A DNA stretch of 64,000 nt from assembly GCF_022539665.2 (NCBI RefSeq), contig NC_081339.1:1612001-1676000 (forward strand). The letters run 5' to 3'. The notes under the pieces are model-generated. The model saw only the letters and a list, made by a program, of their open reading frames with translations. It did not search any database and was not told the origin of the DNA. This document shows positions 11,677 through 23,878 of the stretch, in pieces; position 1 is the first letter of the stretch; each line of letters opens with the position of its first letter. The translations under genes were made by a program, and so were the position numbers. The DNA is from Daphnia carinata (taxonomy: Eukaryota > Arthropoda > Branchiopoda > Diplostraca > Daphniidae).

Positions 11677-13575
11677 TTATCTTTTCCTTCCACTTGATCC
11701 TGAATTACGAACTCTCTTACGGACGCCACTAGACATTTCTGTATCATCGTTTCCATCATCAAATGTTTTCTTTTTCCTGCCTCCTCGTACACCGCCTTGA
11801 CCTTTGTCTTCCAATTCTCGCAGATCCTGCAGTGCAAAGTAATTAAGTACTTATGTATATAATAAACAAAATGATACCCCAGAAAATAAATTACCATCTT
11901 TGCTACGCGCTGTGCTTCTGCAACCCGCTCCTGGAGACTCATTACATCACTCTCTTCCAAACCATACAATGGCAGCTTTTTACCAAGTAAATGTTCAATA
12001 CGTTGATAGAGTTCTACATCATACTGAGTGACAAAAGATATGGCTTTCCCACTCCTGCCAGCTCTTGCTGTTCGACCAACTCTGTGTATGTAATCCTGTT
12101 TTTAAAAAAATGATTTTAGAGTGCAAATTAGGTAAGGACAAGCATTATAAAAACCTTTGAATGTGTAGGAATATCATAGTTTATAACCCAATCGACATGA
12201 GGAATATCCAACCCTCTAAAGTTAATATAAAAACAGTTATTTGAGAATCACACCAATTTAACAAGATTTAACGACCTACCGGCTAGCGACATCAGTCGCA
12301 AGTAAAACACCTCTGTTCCGGGCTTTAAATTTATTTAAAGCAGCTAATCGTTTGTTTTGGGTCATTTGTCCATGTAGAGGTACAGCAGAAATGCCTAATG
12401 CTCGCAAGAGCAGAGACGTACGTAACGTACCACTGCAAGTAGAGCAAAATACCATAACGGAGTGTCCTGCTGCCTCGTTCAGAAGATGGACCAAATAAAC
12501 ATCTAAAGATTTTAACAAATCAATAAAGATACATAAGACATTTTCACACATTCTACCTTTCATCTTCAGGGGAATAAAAACATAGTATTGCAAAAGCTTG
12601 TCAACTGTTTGATACTTTGAAGAAATCTGAACTCTCACAGGATTCACTAGGGATGCTCTCTGAAGCTTTTGTACTTTGCTTGTCATAGTAGCAGAAAACA
12701 GCAGAGTTCTTCTTTCTCTAGGAATAGATTTCAGTATTTTGTCAACTTCTTGCTCAAAATCCATGTTCAAAATTCGATCAGCTTCATCCATGACCAAATA
12801 TTTTAAAGATTTCAAATTGAAACCCTTGGTGTTCTCTAAATGGTCTACCAACCGGCCAGGGGTTGCTATGACTATGTGAGGCTTTTTTGCTAGCATTAGG
12901 GATTGGCTCATCATATCAATCCCTCCGACAATGACAGCACATTTCACTCCAATGGAAGAGCCTAGAACGGTATCAGGTTTAAAAGACATTAAAGTTGAAA
13001 ATGTATAGATATTGATTGAATACCCAATGCTTCAATTTGTTCAGAAATCTGAAAAGCCAATTCTCTGGTAGGTGTTAATATAAGGCCAAACAATCGTTGT
13101 GGATGCGCCAGTAATGAATTTAACATTGGCAAAGTGAATGCTCTGTAAATATATGTTTCTTTTACTATAGCTCGTTACAAATAAGGGGGAAAGCATATCA
13201 CACTTAGATAAATAGATAACTCACCCTGTTTTTCCCGATCCTGTCTCAGCAAGTCCTATAACATCCCTACCTATTTATCACTATGTTAAAAATTATTAGT
13301 CTCTAAACAAATTTCAGTAGCAGAAGTAAACCTTGGAGTGCTAACGGTATCGCCTCTCTTTGAATAGGGGTTGGTTCCGTCCATTTCAGCAACCTGCAAG
13401 CTTCTTCTAGTTCAGCCCTTAAACCCTACCAGCAAGAAACAGGGAATGTTCTAGCGAGCTTTAGCAATATTCAGACTTTCAGATGTTTCTTAATTACCAA
13501 TTCGACAAAGGTTATTTTTGTTTCATCCGAAGTCTCAGCAACCTCTACCAAATCGCAATGGCTTTCAGTTTCCAT
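11677..13575 (-). CDS. DDX47: DDX47 / Rrp3 DEAD-box RNA helicase, nine exons
   Basis: Nucleolar DEAD-box ATPase of the Rrp3/DDX47 family, used in early cleavages of pre-18S rRNA. Minus-strand exons are 13575-13498, 13425-13332, 13270-13225, 13142-13024, 12961-12557, 12502-12280, 12215-12155, 12095-11895 and 11826-11677. All phases join, giving 458 aa (human 455). Visible motifs are Q-motif region [20 protein letters not shown], Walker [48 protein letters not shown] (DEAD at 171-174), SAT at 202-204, [34 protein letters not shown] and [15 protein letters not shown]. The C-terminus is short, basic and Gly/Ser-rich, ending GRKR. The start was chosen from the only ATG joining in phase to the conserved second exon. 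No lost motif is seen. Confidence 0.96.
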
Positions 13576-13689
13576 GGTCTTTTTCGACGAGTTACACGTG
13601 GATAGACGGCTGGACAGATGATATCACACCGCTAGTACCAAACTCAAAAAAAAACATCCCCCAAAGCGTTGCCAGATTTGAGAAATTGT

Positions 13690-14240
13690 TATCAAACAAA
13701 GTTATAACCAGAGTGGCGGCTGAGGGGCAACAGCTTTGCACTTGTGACTACAAGAAAGCAATGTGATAAGAAGAAAAACATTCATAGTCCATTAAAAATG
13801 TAAACAAAATGAATCAATAATTACACATCTGCTTGTGGGTACTTTGCAAAACGCCGAGGTGAAGTGGTTTGCGAGAACCCAATGGCAGTCCGTTTGAAAT
13901 TTGAACCGTCTGGAGGACCATCGTCAGAATACGATCGATATTATCTCACTGACAAAGTTAACAATTGTGTTGTGTGTGGTCAATAGGAGCCGTTTCTTGG
14001 AAAAAACATTGTTCGTCATGAGTATCGAAAACATTTTCCCGACCACTTGAAGGTATTGAATTATTTCACATCAAACTTTTTTTTCTGTTTACCAATTCCA
14101 CAAAAGTCACGATATTTTTCTGCTTTGCATCGAATGCCACACGGTTTGCAACAGCCATGAGAACACTGTAAAGAGTAATTTGTCGTTAAAGTGCGACGCT
14201 CCAATTAGTGCCGAAATGCACGTTAAGGTTAGTCACTTCC
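13690..14240 (+). pseudogene. EXD2: Relic of an EXD2-like 3'-5' exonuclease gene (C-terminal part)
   Basis: The plus strand encodes fragments matching the region after the exonuclease domain of EXD2. First comes QLCTCDYKKAM (about 13730-13763). Then comes GEVVCENPMAVRLKFEP followed by YDRYYLTDKVNNCVVCG, HEYRKHFPDHLK, and after an intron-like gap SHDIFLLCIECHTVC and CDAPISAEM. The frame has an in-frame TAG at 13984-13986 just after CVVCGQ, and the first part stops with TGA right after KKAM. The catalytic exonuclease domain should lie upstream, but that space is the DDX47 5' end on the other strand, so the copy is truncated. It is head-to-head with DDX47 and may touch its promoter. Identification rests on the CTCD..KKA, CVVCG and HEYRKHFP strings. 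Confidence 0.75.
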
Positions 14241-14337
14241 TTTGCTGAATTTTACCACTGAAATACTAAAAATTCAACTTTAGTGGTATAGAAAGTTTTT
14301 ACCAAATCATTCTTTTTCTACCTAGACGGTAGAATCT

Positions 14338-14492
14338 ATTGCACCGAAATATTTCGTTGTAATAATGGCCTTTTCCCCTATTGCAACGAAATCTTTCGGT
14401 GCAATAAGAGTTTTTTTCCCTATTGCACCGAATGTTTCGTTGCAATAGGGGAAAAAGTTTTTATTGCAAAGAAATCTTTCGGTGGAATAACT
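14338..14492 (+). repeat. Four tandem 42-bp units, each an imperfect palindrome
   Basis: Four consecutive units begin TATTGCAMCGAAA, continue with a TTTCGKTGCAATA half and then a T-rich spacer ending TTTCCC. Each unit can fold on itself. The same unit occurs twice at 52503-52580, so this is a dispersed family and not a chance palindrome. Confidence 0.75.
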
Positions 14493-14797
14493 TGCGGAGT
14501 GACTTTAACACACTCGCGGAGTGACAAAGGTCGATGACAAATAAAAATAATTCGATTTGCATTATGCATGTAGTTAAAGGTAATGCGAGGCCGATGTTGA
14601 GGCCTAACAAGCAAAAAGTCCGAACCGCACGAAGACGATATACAAAGACTACAACTATGCCAGATAAGTAAACAAATTCAAAATATATTAAGAAAAGATG
14701 TTAACTGTGGAAAATGGTGAGGGGAACGGTGCAAACCGAAAAAACTATCACATAGACATTAGTATTTTCTGGAAAGTAAAGCAGAATAGTTGCCATT

Positions 14798-16020
14798 TTA
14801 CCATAAATCTGGATCGTCTTGAATCGGAACGTGCAGGCGGAACTGGGCCTGAATATTTTCTGGTAGTGAATTCATCTCTGTCATGTTCCGGAACAGACCA
14901 GGTGGCAAGAAACCAATGAAAAGCGGAGCGTGTTGCTCCAAGATTCTTCTTCTTTCCTGTGCGGTTGCTTCGTCCTCGGCCTGTTGACGCAATTCTTCCA
15001 TGCGTCGTTCTTCCTTCTTCTCAACGAATTTCTATTTCTTCAGCTGACGTCGCTCTTCGAGTAAGGCCTGCCCTTTCTGCAATTGCGTTAGATCCTTGTG
15101 TCTTCGTTCAGCGACCTCTCGTTCGGCCTTTTCCTCCAGCGCGGCTTGCTCCAGCATCTATCAGGAAAATTCGAATCGTATGAAGCCCATTTTGCTAGGT
15201 ATTAGCTATTAGGGAATCACGAGTATGTGTACCCATAAATGTTTGTTAAGCTCTTCTTCTTTCTGCACTTTCTTTTTAAGTTCAAGTTGGCGCAATCGTT
15301 CAGCCATATCTTAATTCCATTTGATTCGTTAGGCTTGAGTCATCTTCTCTAGTTCTTCAGCTTTTTTAGTTTCCAACTCTTCCTTCTCTTCACAGCCGTA
15401 TGTGATCCATAACTCTTCTCTTTCACGGCGCCGGCGCTAAGTAAATTTCATTGAAATTTTTTTTTTAATGACCTGTTATTTATCACGTGTTTATTATGTA
15501 CCTCTTCGACTTCCACAGCTTTTTGAAGCCGATGGGGGATAGAAGCACGTTTTTCGACTTTCTCTTTCCTTTGTTGCTGCTGCATTTGACGCAATCAACG
15601 TCGTTAGAGCTAGCATTCTTCAATTAATTATCTTCCTCCATTTCAATAAACTTCTGGATAGCGCTTTATTGATTCTGCAATCTGATACAATGTTTAATTC
15701 TTCTGCAAGGCGACGCTTCTTGTGCTCTCAATCTTCTCGCTCCCTGGAATTAAAAAAATTTTGTTTTTGGATAACTTTCTCTGAAAACAGCTGATTCCGC
15801 TTACTGTTGCTCGCTTCTCAGTTCAGCCATGAGAACTTCTTGCAGTTACATGTCATCCAATTTTCGCTCTTCCAGTATCTCAAGCTGCTTTGCAGCCCTG
15901 TATTGTTGGGCTTGTTTCACCAGCTCTTGGTAATGCTTTTCTTTTTTCCATTTCTCATACAGAAATTTCCTAATTTCTAATTCATGATCCTATTTGAGCT
16001 GCTTTTCCATTTCTTATTTT
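14798..16020 (-). pseudogene. Relic of a TPH-family ciliary coiled-coil gene (MNS1-like)
   Basis: Reading the minus strand from about 16020 to 14798 gives a long Glu/Lys/Arg/Gln-rich coiled coil broken by stops. Segments include EIRKFLYEKWKKEKHYQELV, EILEERKLDDM, EELWITYGCEEKEELE, ERLRQLELKKKVQKEEELN and MEELRQQAEDEATAQERRR. The C-terminus is EQHAPLFIGFLPPGLFRN..., which resembles the tail of trichohyalin-plectin-homology (TPH) proteins such as MNS1, microtubule inner proteins of motile cilia. Stops include TAA/TAG codons after MTQA, after KWN and after QLKK, plus one after KLDDM. Some intron-like gaps remain. I am confident it is a decayed coiled-coil gene, less so about which TPH member. 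Confidence 0.6.
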
Positions 16021-16199
16021 TCTTGCACAGTAATTTTCAAAAAGAAAAATTCAATTTACTTAAAAGTAACAGCAAGATGAATGCAGATATTTACAGACTT
16101 TTCCCATCACTTTCAAGGATTTTCTTTTCACCCAGTTTCTTCTTTCTCTATTTCAGTATATATGCTATTTCTTGTTTTGATTCCACCTCCCTGATTTCA

Positions 16200-18200
16200 A
16201 TGCTACTTTAGATATTCACGCCTTTCCGGTAAACAAGACATGGTGTAAGGATTGGGTTCTGTGTTGTTGCAACTTAACGCACTGTAACGAAGCCAATATA
16301 CGTCTTCAACTATATTCCTTTTCTGTAGTATCTTTAATAATTAGTTAGTATAAAACATGTCAATTGCAACACCATGTACGCAACGAGGGTGACTCAGATA
16401 AACACTTGTTAACTGACTCATGCAGTCTGTACGTCACCAATATCACGCCACGCTGGACGCATCCCTTGATTGGCTGCACGCGTGAAGTCTACAAGCACCT
16501 CCCAATCGTGCCAATTTGCCAATATGCAAAGTTTAATCGTGAACCCAAAAGATGGGAAAGATCAGACAAGAACTTGCATCTGAGTAAAGTAGTCGCCCGA
16601 ATTTATTCTTGTTGCGCTTATCTTTGGTTAGTAGTATTGTGTAGTAAACTGTACTCTTTAGTGTGAACCTTATTTGCCTAAATTGATTTAATTTGCATGT
16701 GTTCGTACCTAGTTATTCTTGGGCAGTGCATTTGCCCTTTTCTTAACACTTGTTTCATCTATTTGATTGTGTGTTGACTTCGTGAGCGGGAGGTTATATC
16801 GTTCGCTCCCGTGTCGTTTTCCTTCCGCTACCTACTCGTGTTATCACGGTAAGACTTGGTTACAATTGTCTCTGTTTCTTTTTTTAGTTTTCCTACTGTA
16901 TCTTTATTTCTTTCTATGTTCTTGCTTCTTGTAGTATGCTTAAACTAGAATAACAAATCCATCATTGTGGGAAATACGCCTCCGAGCTCGTTACTTTTTC
17001 CTATTGTCTTAATACAGTAAAGTCTTCCCACACGGGAAGATGCTTTACACAACTATACCTGAACGCTTTATTTTTAAGATCTTCGACTGTAGCAGTTGAG
17101 AGTTTCCGAGACAGAAACCTGTTCTGAGCACCGCTGTGACTTATCTCCAGTCTATCAAAGATGTTCGCTTTCAAATAAGTGATGTGAATAGAAAAGTGGT
17201 AATCGAAGCGTTCAAGATCATGTTATTTATACGAGGCTATTCGTTGCTATGAGTAACAACCCAATGTTCAGGCTAAAGTCCAAACTAACACGTTTTCTAC
17301 AACGTAAAAAAAATCTATTCATGTATTTTTTTTTAATTTTAAAAATAAAATTTTGATTGAAAATTATTATTTATAATACTTACTTGTTAAATCATCATTT
17401 TCAAAAAACTGACTACAATGCTCAATCTGAAAGGAAAGGATGGGCGTTTTCCAATAGTTGGCGCATAGCGTTCACCTTTCAAATGTGGAAATGGGACGTG
17501 GAAGGCATTGAATAATGAACCCCATGTTAGTCTCCTATCATAGCTACCCTTAACCATCAAATTAACCTAACGGAGTTAAGAAGCTTTTAAATAAGGTTGG
17601 TTGTGAAGCCGCGCAAAACTTTGTCAAAAACCCCTCCGATTCTCAGTAATGAATTCGTGATCCATGATTATGCCGATATTGCCTCATGTGTTGCGATGGT
17701 TTTGTCGTCGGCTGATGCTCCAGTAAAAATTTAGTATCTTTATATGAACATTCTTTTGATGATGATTATTGGTTTTACTAGTAACTTTGGGCCTGTCCAG
17801 GACCGGGGATTAGGCGGCGCTAGCGTATTTTAACGTTATTTTTCAGAAGATCGATCCACGCCATATTTTCGTCCGTCTACTTTTAATTCTTTTTACAAAT
17901 CAAGAGTTTCCCTTTCTTGTCCGCCAACCCACTTACTGTTTCTGCCCATCCATATCCTTACTTTCTCTGCCTGCCAAGAAACCAGTTGAAATTCCCGCCG
18001 ACTCCTTCCCACACAGCACACTGCTGTCCTTTAGATAACCATTTTTGGTCCTCACTGGACTACTAGGACGTCAATAAGACGCGGCGTAATTCTTAAATGA
18101 CGTGTTTTGGCTGCCTTCTGCACATCTAGATGTCCGGCAGAACGGAGCCCGAGTGCGTCTTTTTACCACTTTTGGACCGCTTAATAATATAATTTTAAAA
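16200..18200. other. No supported feature
   Basis: About 2 kb of AT-rich sequence with only short, unrecognised frames on both strands, such as the 100-codon frame at 16364. I see no tRNA, repeat array or transposon end here that I can defend. Confidence 0.4.
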
Positions 18201-18201
18201 G

Positions 18202-18276
18202 ATGTGGCTGTGGCTTGTATCGAACACGGGTCTCCCGCATCACAGTCGGACGCTCATTCCACTGGACCATTCTATA
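18202..18276 (-). repeat. tRNA-like SINE head or tRNA pseudogene
   Basis: Read on the minus strand this contains an A-box-like TGGTCCAGTGGA and a B-box-like GTTCGATAC at the usual spacing, with CGTCCGACTGTGATGCGGG between, giving an anticodon loop that would read GTG (His). The D, T and acceptor stems do not pair well, so it is not a working tRNA. A tRNA-derived SINE head with an internal pol III promoter is the most likely reading. Confidence 0.5.
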
Positions 18277-18799
18277 CTATTAAATATCATTATTTTCAAA
18301 CAATACAATAGAAACATAGAAAAATACGTTTTTTTCCGACAACAGGTGACAAAATTTTTTTTTTCAAACATAAAGTTAAAGTCGAAATTAAGTTAGACCC
18401 TCGATCCTTCAAAAGTAATTAAACGTAAACGTATATTATGTAAACGTTAAAGTATGATTAGTAAATTTTTTAAGAAAATGAATTATTTGAGATAATATTT
18501 TTATGCTAAATAAAAAATATTGTTCTAACTCCCTCATTTCAATAAAATTTACAGTATCAACTTACTTACCAGTTTAGTTGTAAAGTATAAAGTTTGAACG
18601 TTCTACGTTTGAATTACATGTATGCCAAAACTGGCAACATAGAACTTGACCAAATGTGGGGCTAAAGACGTCAAGAACAGATATAGTGATTTCCTAGGCA
18701 ACAAACGTGGCTACCGTACATCTATATTCGCGCCTATATTAGGCACATCCTGGTTGTCCTAATGGGACGGATTAAGGATGACTTGTGGCTTTCAATTGT

Positions 18800-19110
18800 T
18801 TTGTGGGTTCTCTGTCCGTAAACCCACACTCTGCCCATCAACCCACTCTCTGCCTGCAAAAATGCCTTCTGTAGGGGCCCATTGACCATTTCATTGCTTT
18901 TGCCCGTCTTTCCCACACGATCTCAGCCCATCAAAACGCCCGCTGTAGTTGTCCGGCCACCCACTCTTTGCCTCTGCATGTCGACCCACTTACTGCCTGC
19001 AAAACTGTCTATAGTAGTTGGCCGTCAACCAATTCGTTGCATCTGTCCGCCCGCGACCCCAGAGTTTTTGTCCGTAACGCCTCTTTTTATTTACTATATT
19101 ACATACCTGC
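18800..19110 (+). repeat. Degenerate direct repeats rich in CCCACTY...TGCCTGC
   Basis: Units starting CCCACTCTCTGCCTGCAAAA (about 18841) and CCCACTTACTGCCTGCAAAA (about 18987) are followed by related TGTAGTTG / GTAGTTGGCCG text, with looser copies between them and another near 17930. It looks like an old minisatellite or a decayed repeat-rich element. Confidence 0.5.
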
Positions 19111-19199
19111 CATCTCTGCCCGTCGGCTTACGTGCTGTTGCTCACCCGTTTTACGCAAAGCTCAAGGCTGAAAAATTGCCTAAATCCACATTGCCATCC

Positions 19200-21230
19200 A
19201 CATTCTAGCCTTCCAATCCCCATCCCGCCGATTGACTGCAGCCAGCGGCGGTCTGAACGCTATTTCAGGTAGTCCGCTCGCCAGCCAATCACAGCAAATG
19301 CATAGCGTGACTGACACAGGCTCCTCCCTTTTCCTTGTTGCTTCATAGAGTACAGATATTATTGATTATTGTTGGCAGACGACCTGTTCTGTGATGCATC
19401 ACAATGCGACACCTGTTGAAGGACGAATATAAGGATAAGAAGAGACTTACACAACAGGTCTTAAGGATCTTTGTGCTGTGTTCTTCTAAGCTTGAAATGG
19501 GTTTGTTGTTAACGCTGTGATTCAGGAATACATTCTAGATGGATGTCTTAGCCACCTGAATCGAGGGCAACTTGTAATCAATGAATTAACTGTTCTTTAA
19601 TCTCTGGCTCTACTTTATGAATGTTGATAATGAAAACCAAGCTTCATCTATCAAAAGTCAATCAGGGGAAGTTCAATAAATCTGGACAGTTGTATTTCTT
19701 TTATGTCGTGACTGTCCTTTGGGGGTGGAGATATCATCTTCCGTGAAGGACTGCTCTTTAGTATTTCAGCTCTTTGGAGGGGCTAACCCAACATTACGAT
19801 GATCGAAACTCAATGGCTTCATTATACGTAGCAAACTGTTCCTTGGCAGTTGTATTTTTCTCACGCGGCCTGGGCAATTGAATATATAAACAGCGGAATT
19901 CACTCTTTCTTTGTATGTTTGATAAGTATTGACATTTAAAATTTATGTTTACTTTTTGTTTTATTCATTCCCACCATTTGCTTCATGTTTAAAAGGTGGC
20001 CTTATTCCTAGGCAAACACTATTATATTTAAACTTTTTACCTGTAATATTCAGATCAAATAAACGTTTAAATGTTAGCTTTTTTAGTAACCATGGTCCTT
20101 AAAATTTATTTCAATTGCAATACTGTTCAACGCGGAAATTTTTCGGGCAACTCATCAAGTACAATCAAACACAAGGAGATTATATTCCTTTATTCAACAG
20201 CTTTTCGGAATGAATGAGGTGATTTAGAGGGTCGAATAGGTCCCCCGCCAGTGCTGTCATTCAGCACAGCGAAACTAAATTCAACATTTTCAACAGACCG
20301 AACTGGGAAGAACCGGCAGAACCAATCTTCTTCAGCATCTCCATGTATGGGAAAATTAACATTTACCTAAGCACTGTGTATAACGTGCGTGAACACACCT
20401 GATGCATGACGTCTGCATAAAACTAAAGGACGCGCAACACCTACTAAAAAATAGGTGATTATTTACATTCCACTATCCACAATTGGATCGCGTTTGTATT
20501 TTTAGGTAAATAAACAGATTTTTGGAAGACGCCTTATTGAACTTCAAAATCTCGAAGTGCAAATACTGAAATGGAATGTAAGCCTTACGTTGCTTGACTT
20601 TTTCCAACCCTGATTTTGAATTGAAAAATATCCCATAACGCCATCCTTGCTTGATCTAACTTTTAGTATATAGTTCATGTAATGTTGACAACGTAAACAT
20701 AATAAACAGATCTCTAGCTCGTTAGGGTATACAGTTTTCGAAAAACATGCTGCCATTGTTCCTCTTCTTTTAACCCACTAAAAGAAGATACAATATCATA
20801 TGAAAACAAAGAGCTCGTTGCTCAAGGCATTTGTATGTTCGAATACACCCCAATCAGCATATGTTATGCAAGTTCCTGAAAGGAGGAATGGATGAAGATG
20901 GATTTTAGAATTAGGTAATCACTTACAAACACGAAGCATAACCATTTACGATGAATTGATTAAATAAACAGCGTAGTACACAGAAATGTATATTTGAGGA
21001 CAAAACCTGCAACACTGGAATTTTGAGTGAAACTTAACTAAAAAAAATTTTGAATAAAATCTCAAGTTGCCACACGGAAGTGGATGGAGTTGAATAGTTT
21101 TAAAAATCTCATCTTAGATTCGCAAGAGAGTCAAATTTGGTTGATTCTCTATCGTGACTTTCTGGGAAACAGCGATGGCATTTAGGATATCTCAAACCTC
21201 TTCGGCTGCGAATTTGTCTTTGTGATATTC
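19200..21230. other. No supported feature
   Basis: About 2 kb with short frames only. Nothing recognisable was found on either strand. Confidence 0.35.
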
Positions 21231-21237
21231 AGTAGAC

Positions 21238-22277
21238 CTAGCCACGACTGTAGATACATTTTCCAATACCCGTAAACTTCCCCTGGCAAGTGGAGCTCCT
21301 ACCTTCCATAGCAGTCTTCAGCAGTAGCACGTCAGCCCTTCGAGAAACACCTTTTGCGAGATAATTTTTATACTTTCTTTGCTCTTCAATTATCACCTTC
21401 AAGTTGATGAAGACATGAAGCCCGCTGACATTGCATGATGTTTTGCATGTATAGAAAAAGTACGAATAGCAAGGCCCACATGTCTTGCAAGACAACTATA
21501 TACGATGAAGCTAAGACCGAAGGCGGCATTTTCATGAGAGGGGGCATCAGTACAAAAAAATGTCTTGTCATCAATAGCATATTGATAACGACCCCTCATG
21601 AGGCGCTTGTAAACAGTCTCCATGTCAGTAGCACTACGTTCATCACCAACGCTTCGGCAAAGTTCCATCCAAATTTCCAAACTGCGCGACCAGTTCGTTT
21701 TCACGCAAGTAAGTCGATATGGCAGAACTCGTTCCTCGCTAAGATGGCGTTGCCGATTTCGCTGTAGCAGAGAGGGGTGGCAAGAAAATTACCGTCTATG
21801 TTGTTGTGGTAACTTAGTGCCTGCATTATATCCGCGTAGTCGTAATCAATCGCTGTTTGGGAAACCAGGCCTTTTTGACACAAGAAGCGGTGAATGGCCG
21901 GATTTACATAATAGGTGGAACAGAAAAATAATGCTTCTGCTACATAGACTTCATCTTCACTACTTACTTCGGGTCAAACCAACTGTGCTGTTACGTGTTG
22001 GGTTGTTGCCGCGTTTTTTGTTCGCTCTTCGGTTACATGCGTACGTGTAGTTTTGCACAGGTAGGCACTGTATAATTGCTTCTGCTTTTTCACATCTTGG
22101 ATTTTTGTAATAAGACTCGTTAAGAGGCAAATAATGTACACTGTAAATTTTAATTATTATTTCAGCTTTATGGAAAAGGACGAATATCTCTTCCATTGTC
22201 AAGTGGGTTTTTGACATGAAATCTATTCTCGTGTCATTCTTTGCTGCAAAAGTAACAGGGATTATTACCGGTCTCAT
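21238..22277 (-). pseudogene. Broken coding region, family not recognised
   Basis: Three minus-strand frames look protein-like and follow each other in order: 22277-21960 (with HLTMEEIFVLFHKAEIIIK and a Cys/Asn-rich part), 21883-21701 (ending CYSEIGNAILARNEFCHIDL) and 21704-21399 (with WMELCRSVGDERSATDMETV and RGRYQYAIDDKTF). The second and third meet at 21701-21704 with a frame change and read on naturally, as expected of one gene with a frameshift. A chemosensory or other membrane receptor is conceivable but I see no diagnostic motif. It may be an eroded gene or exons whose splice sites I failed to place. Confidence 0.35.
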
Positions 22278-22289
22278 TTTTAGAAATGT

Positions 22290-23870
22290 TTTTCAGTCAT
22301 GTTTAACCAAATTTTCTGAAAAGCAAAAACAGAATAGATCATTTAACACATCCCTGATAGAGCTTGGCCTCGGGATTACCTGAGATACAGCTTACTACCA
22401 GAAGATTTTCGCGCGGCACGCATGAAATGTTTTCTTCGTATTTTATCATAAATTTTTAAAACTGTCTTGTCAGTAACCAGTTTTCCCTTTCTCGCAGAAC
22501 TGGTTTATACCCGGAACACTACTTTTTGTATCCTGTAAACAAAAAATTTTCTTGAATACCCATACGAAGGGCAATTGGAACACTTTGTTTCAACCGCAAC
22601 TTTGCCCATGCGTTTTCCTTTTCCTGCACTCTGGCAACGGAGCTAGCCTACCTTTTAAATTTCCAATTTTGATAAATATCGCCTGCTGACGGATTACATA
22701 TATCGTCTGCTAACATTTTTAGAATATTTTTTTTTACCACATAGGTTAAACTAAAAAGTTAATAAAATTCAATTATCATTTCTGATGTATGGTTCAAAAT
22801 TCAAGATATGCTATAATAAAAATGTAGTTTTCATACTAAAAACCTATTTCATTTATTGGTGACTGACTACTTTACAGCTAATTTAGAAAATTAACAAAAT
22901 TAATTAAAAAATATTTAGCTACTGCAGGAAGATAAAACATATCTAGTTATCTTGTGATTGACACCGCATTATGGATTCCAGTAAAATTTTCATTTTATGC
23001 TTACACCATCGAACAGAATAAGACGGTAAAGACTATACGACTTGTAAAGCAATTTTCCACGAGAAAGGATGATTTTACGGTATTAAGACAAATAGTTAAA
23101 GGGAAAAACTTTAGAGGCGCTATTTACAATTCCGAATATATTTCTACTAGTATGCAAAGCGAATAAAATTATTGATAGACAATTGTGTAAAATAAATTGG
23201 AAACTGGGAAAATAAACGGAGCAACTTAAATCGGGCTTACCGTATTACGCCGTGGAGAGGAGAGTATAAGACGGCACAAGTCGAAATGTAACAAGAGAAA
23301 AGACGACGTGTCCGGTACACAGAGAATAGAGAAGGCCCTTACAAATAGTCACTTCATGCGAATATTTAATGAGATGAACCAGAACTCAACGGAAATTTAA
23401 TAGACAATAACTGATAGAAGAGAACTAATCAACTGTGTTGTGGAAATGGAAAAACTAACTACAGACAAAACTACTAACTAAAAAAAAGGCATCCTTTATG
23501 GTTTCAGATTATTAAGAAAACATAGCGATTCCAAATCGATGCAATCAGGATATGAGGCATTTGAGCGTCGCACGACCGGACTCGGACATTGAGTCCAAAA
23601 ATTCCGCAACTATAAAAGATGCGTAGAAAAAGAGGACCCAGAAAGCAGATTACTGCGATGAAGAAATAATCGCAAAATCGTTTTCTTTATGCGGCTTGTC
23701 ATGAACATTACTGGCTTCACGAGGTCTTCAAAGAGATCTTTAAAGTTTGATTCCTATAGATCTTCTCCATTGGATCAACGTTGGCCTTTGTTGCCGACGA
23801 TCCTTTTACTGTCTTAAGACGGATATAAAAGGCCTCGTCTAATGTAGGGTTGACAAGCAAGCTAGACATC
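22290..23870. other. No supported feature
   Basis: AT-rich, with short frames only (for example 22954-23166 plus). No repeat family or RNA gene could be supported. Confidence 0.35.
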
Positions 23871-23878
23871 ATTCCCAT

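Noticed and set aside
21622-22050. 142-codon plus frame over the unnamed broken region
   Set aside because: Arg/Leu-rich reading opposite the protein-like minus frames, typical of an antisense shadow.
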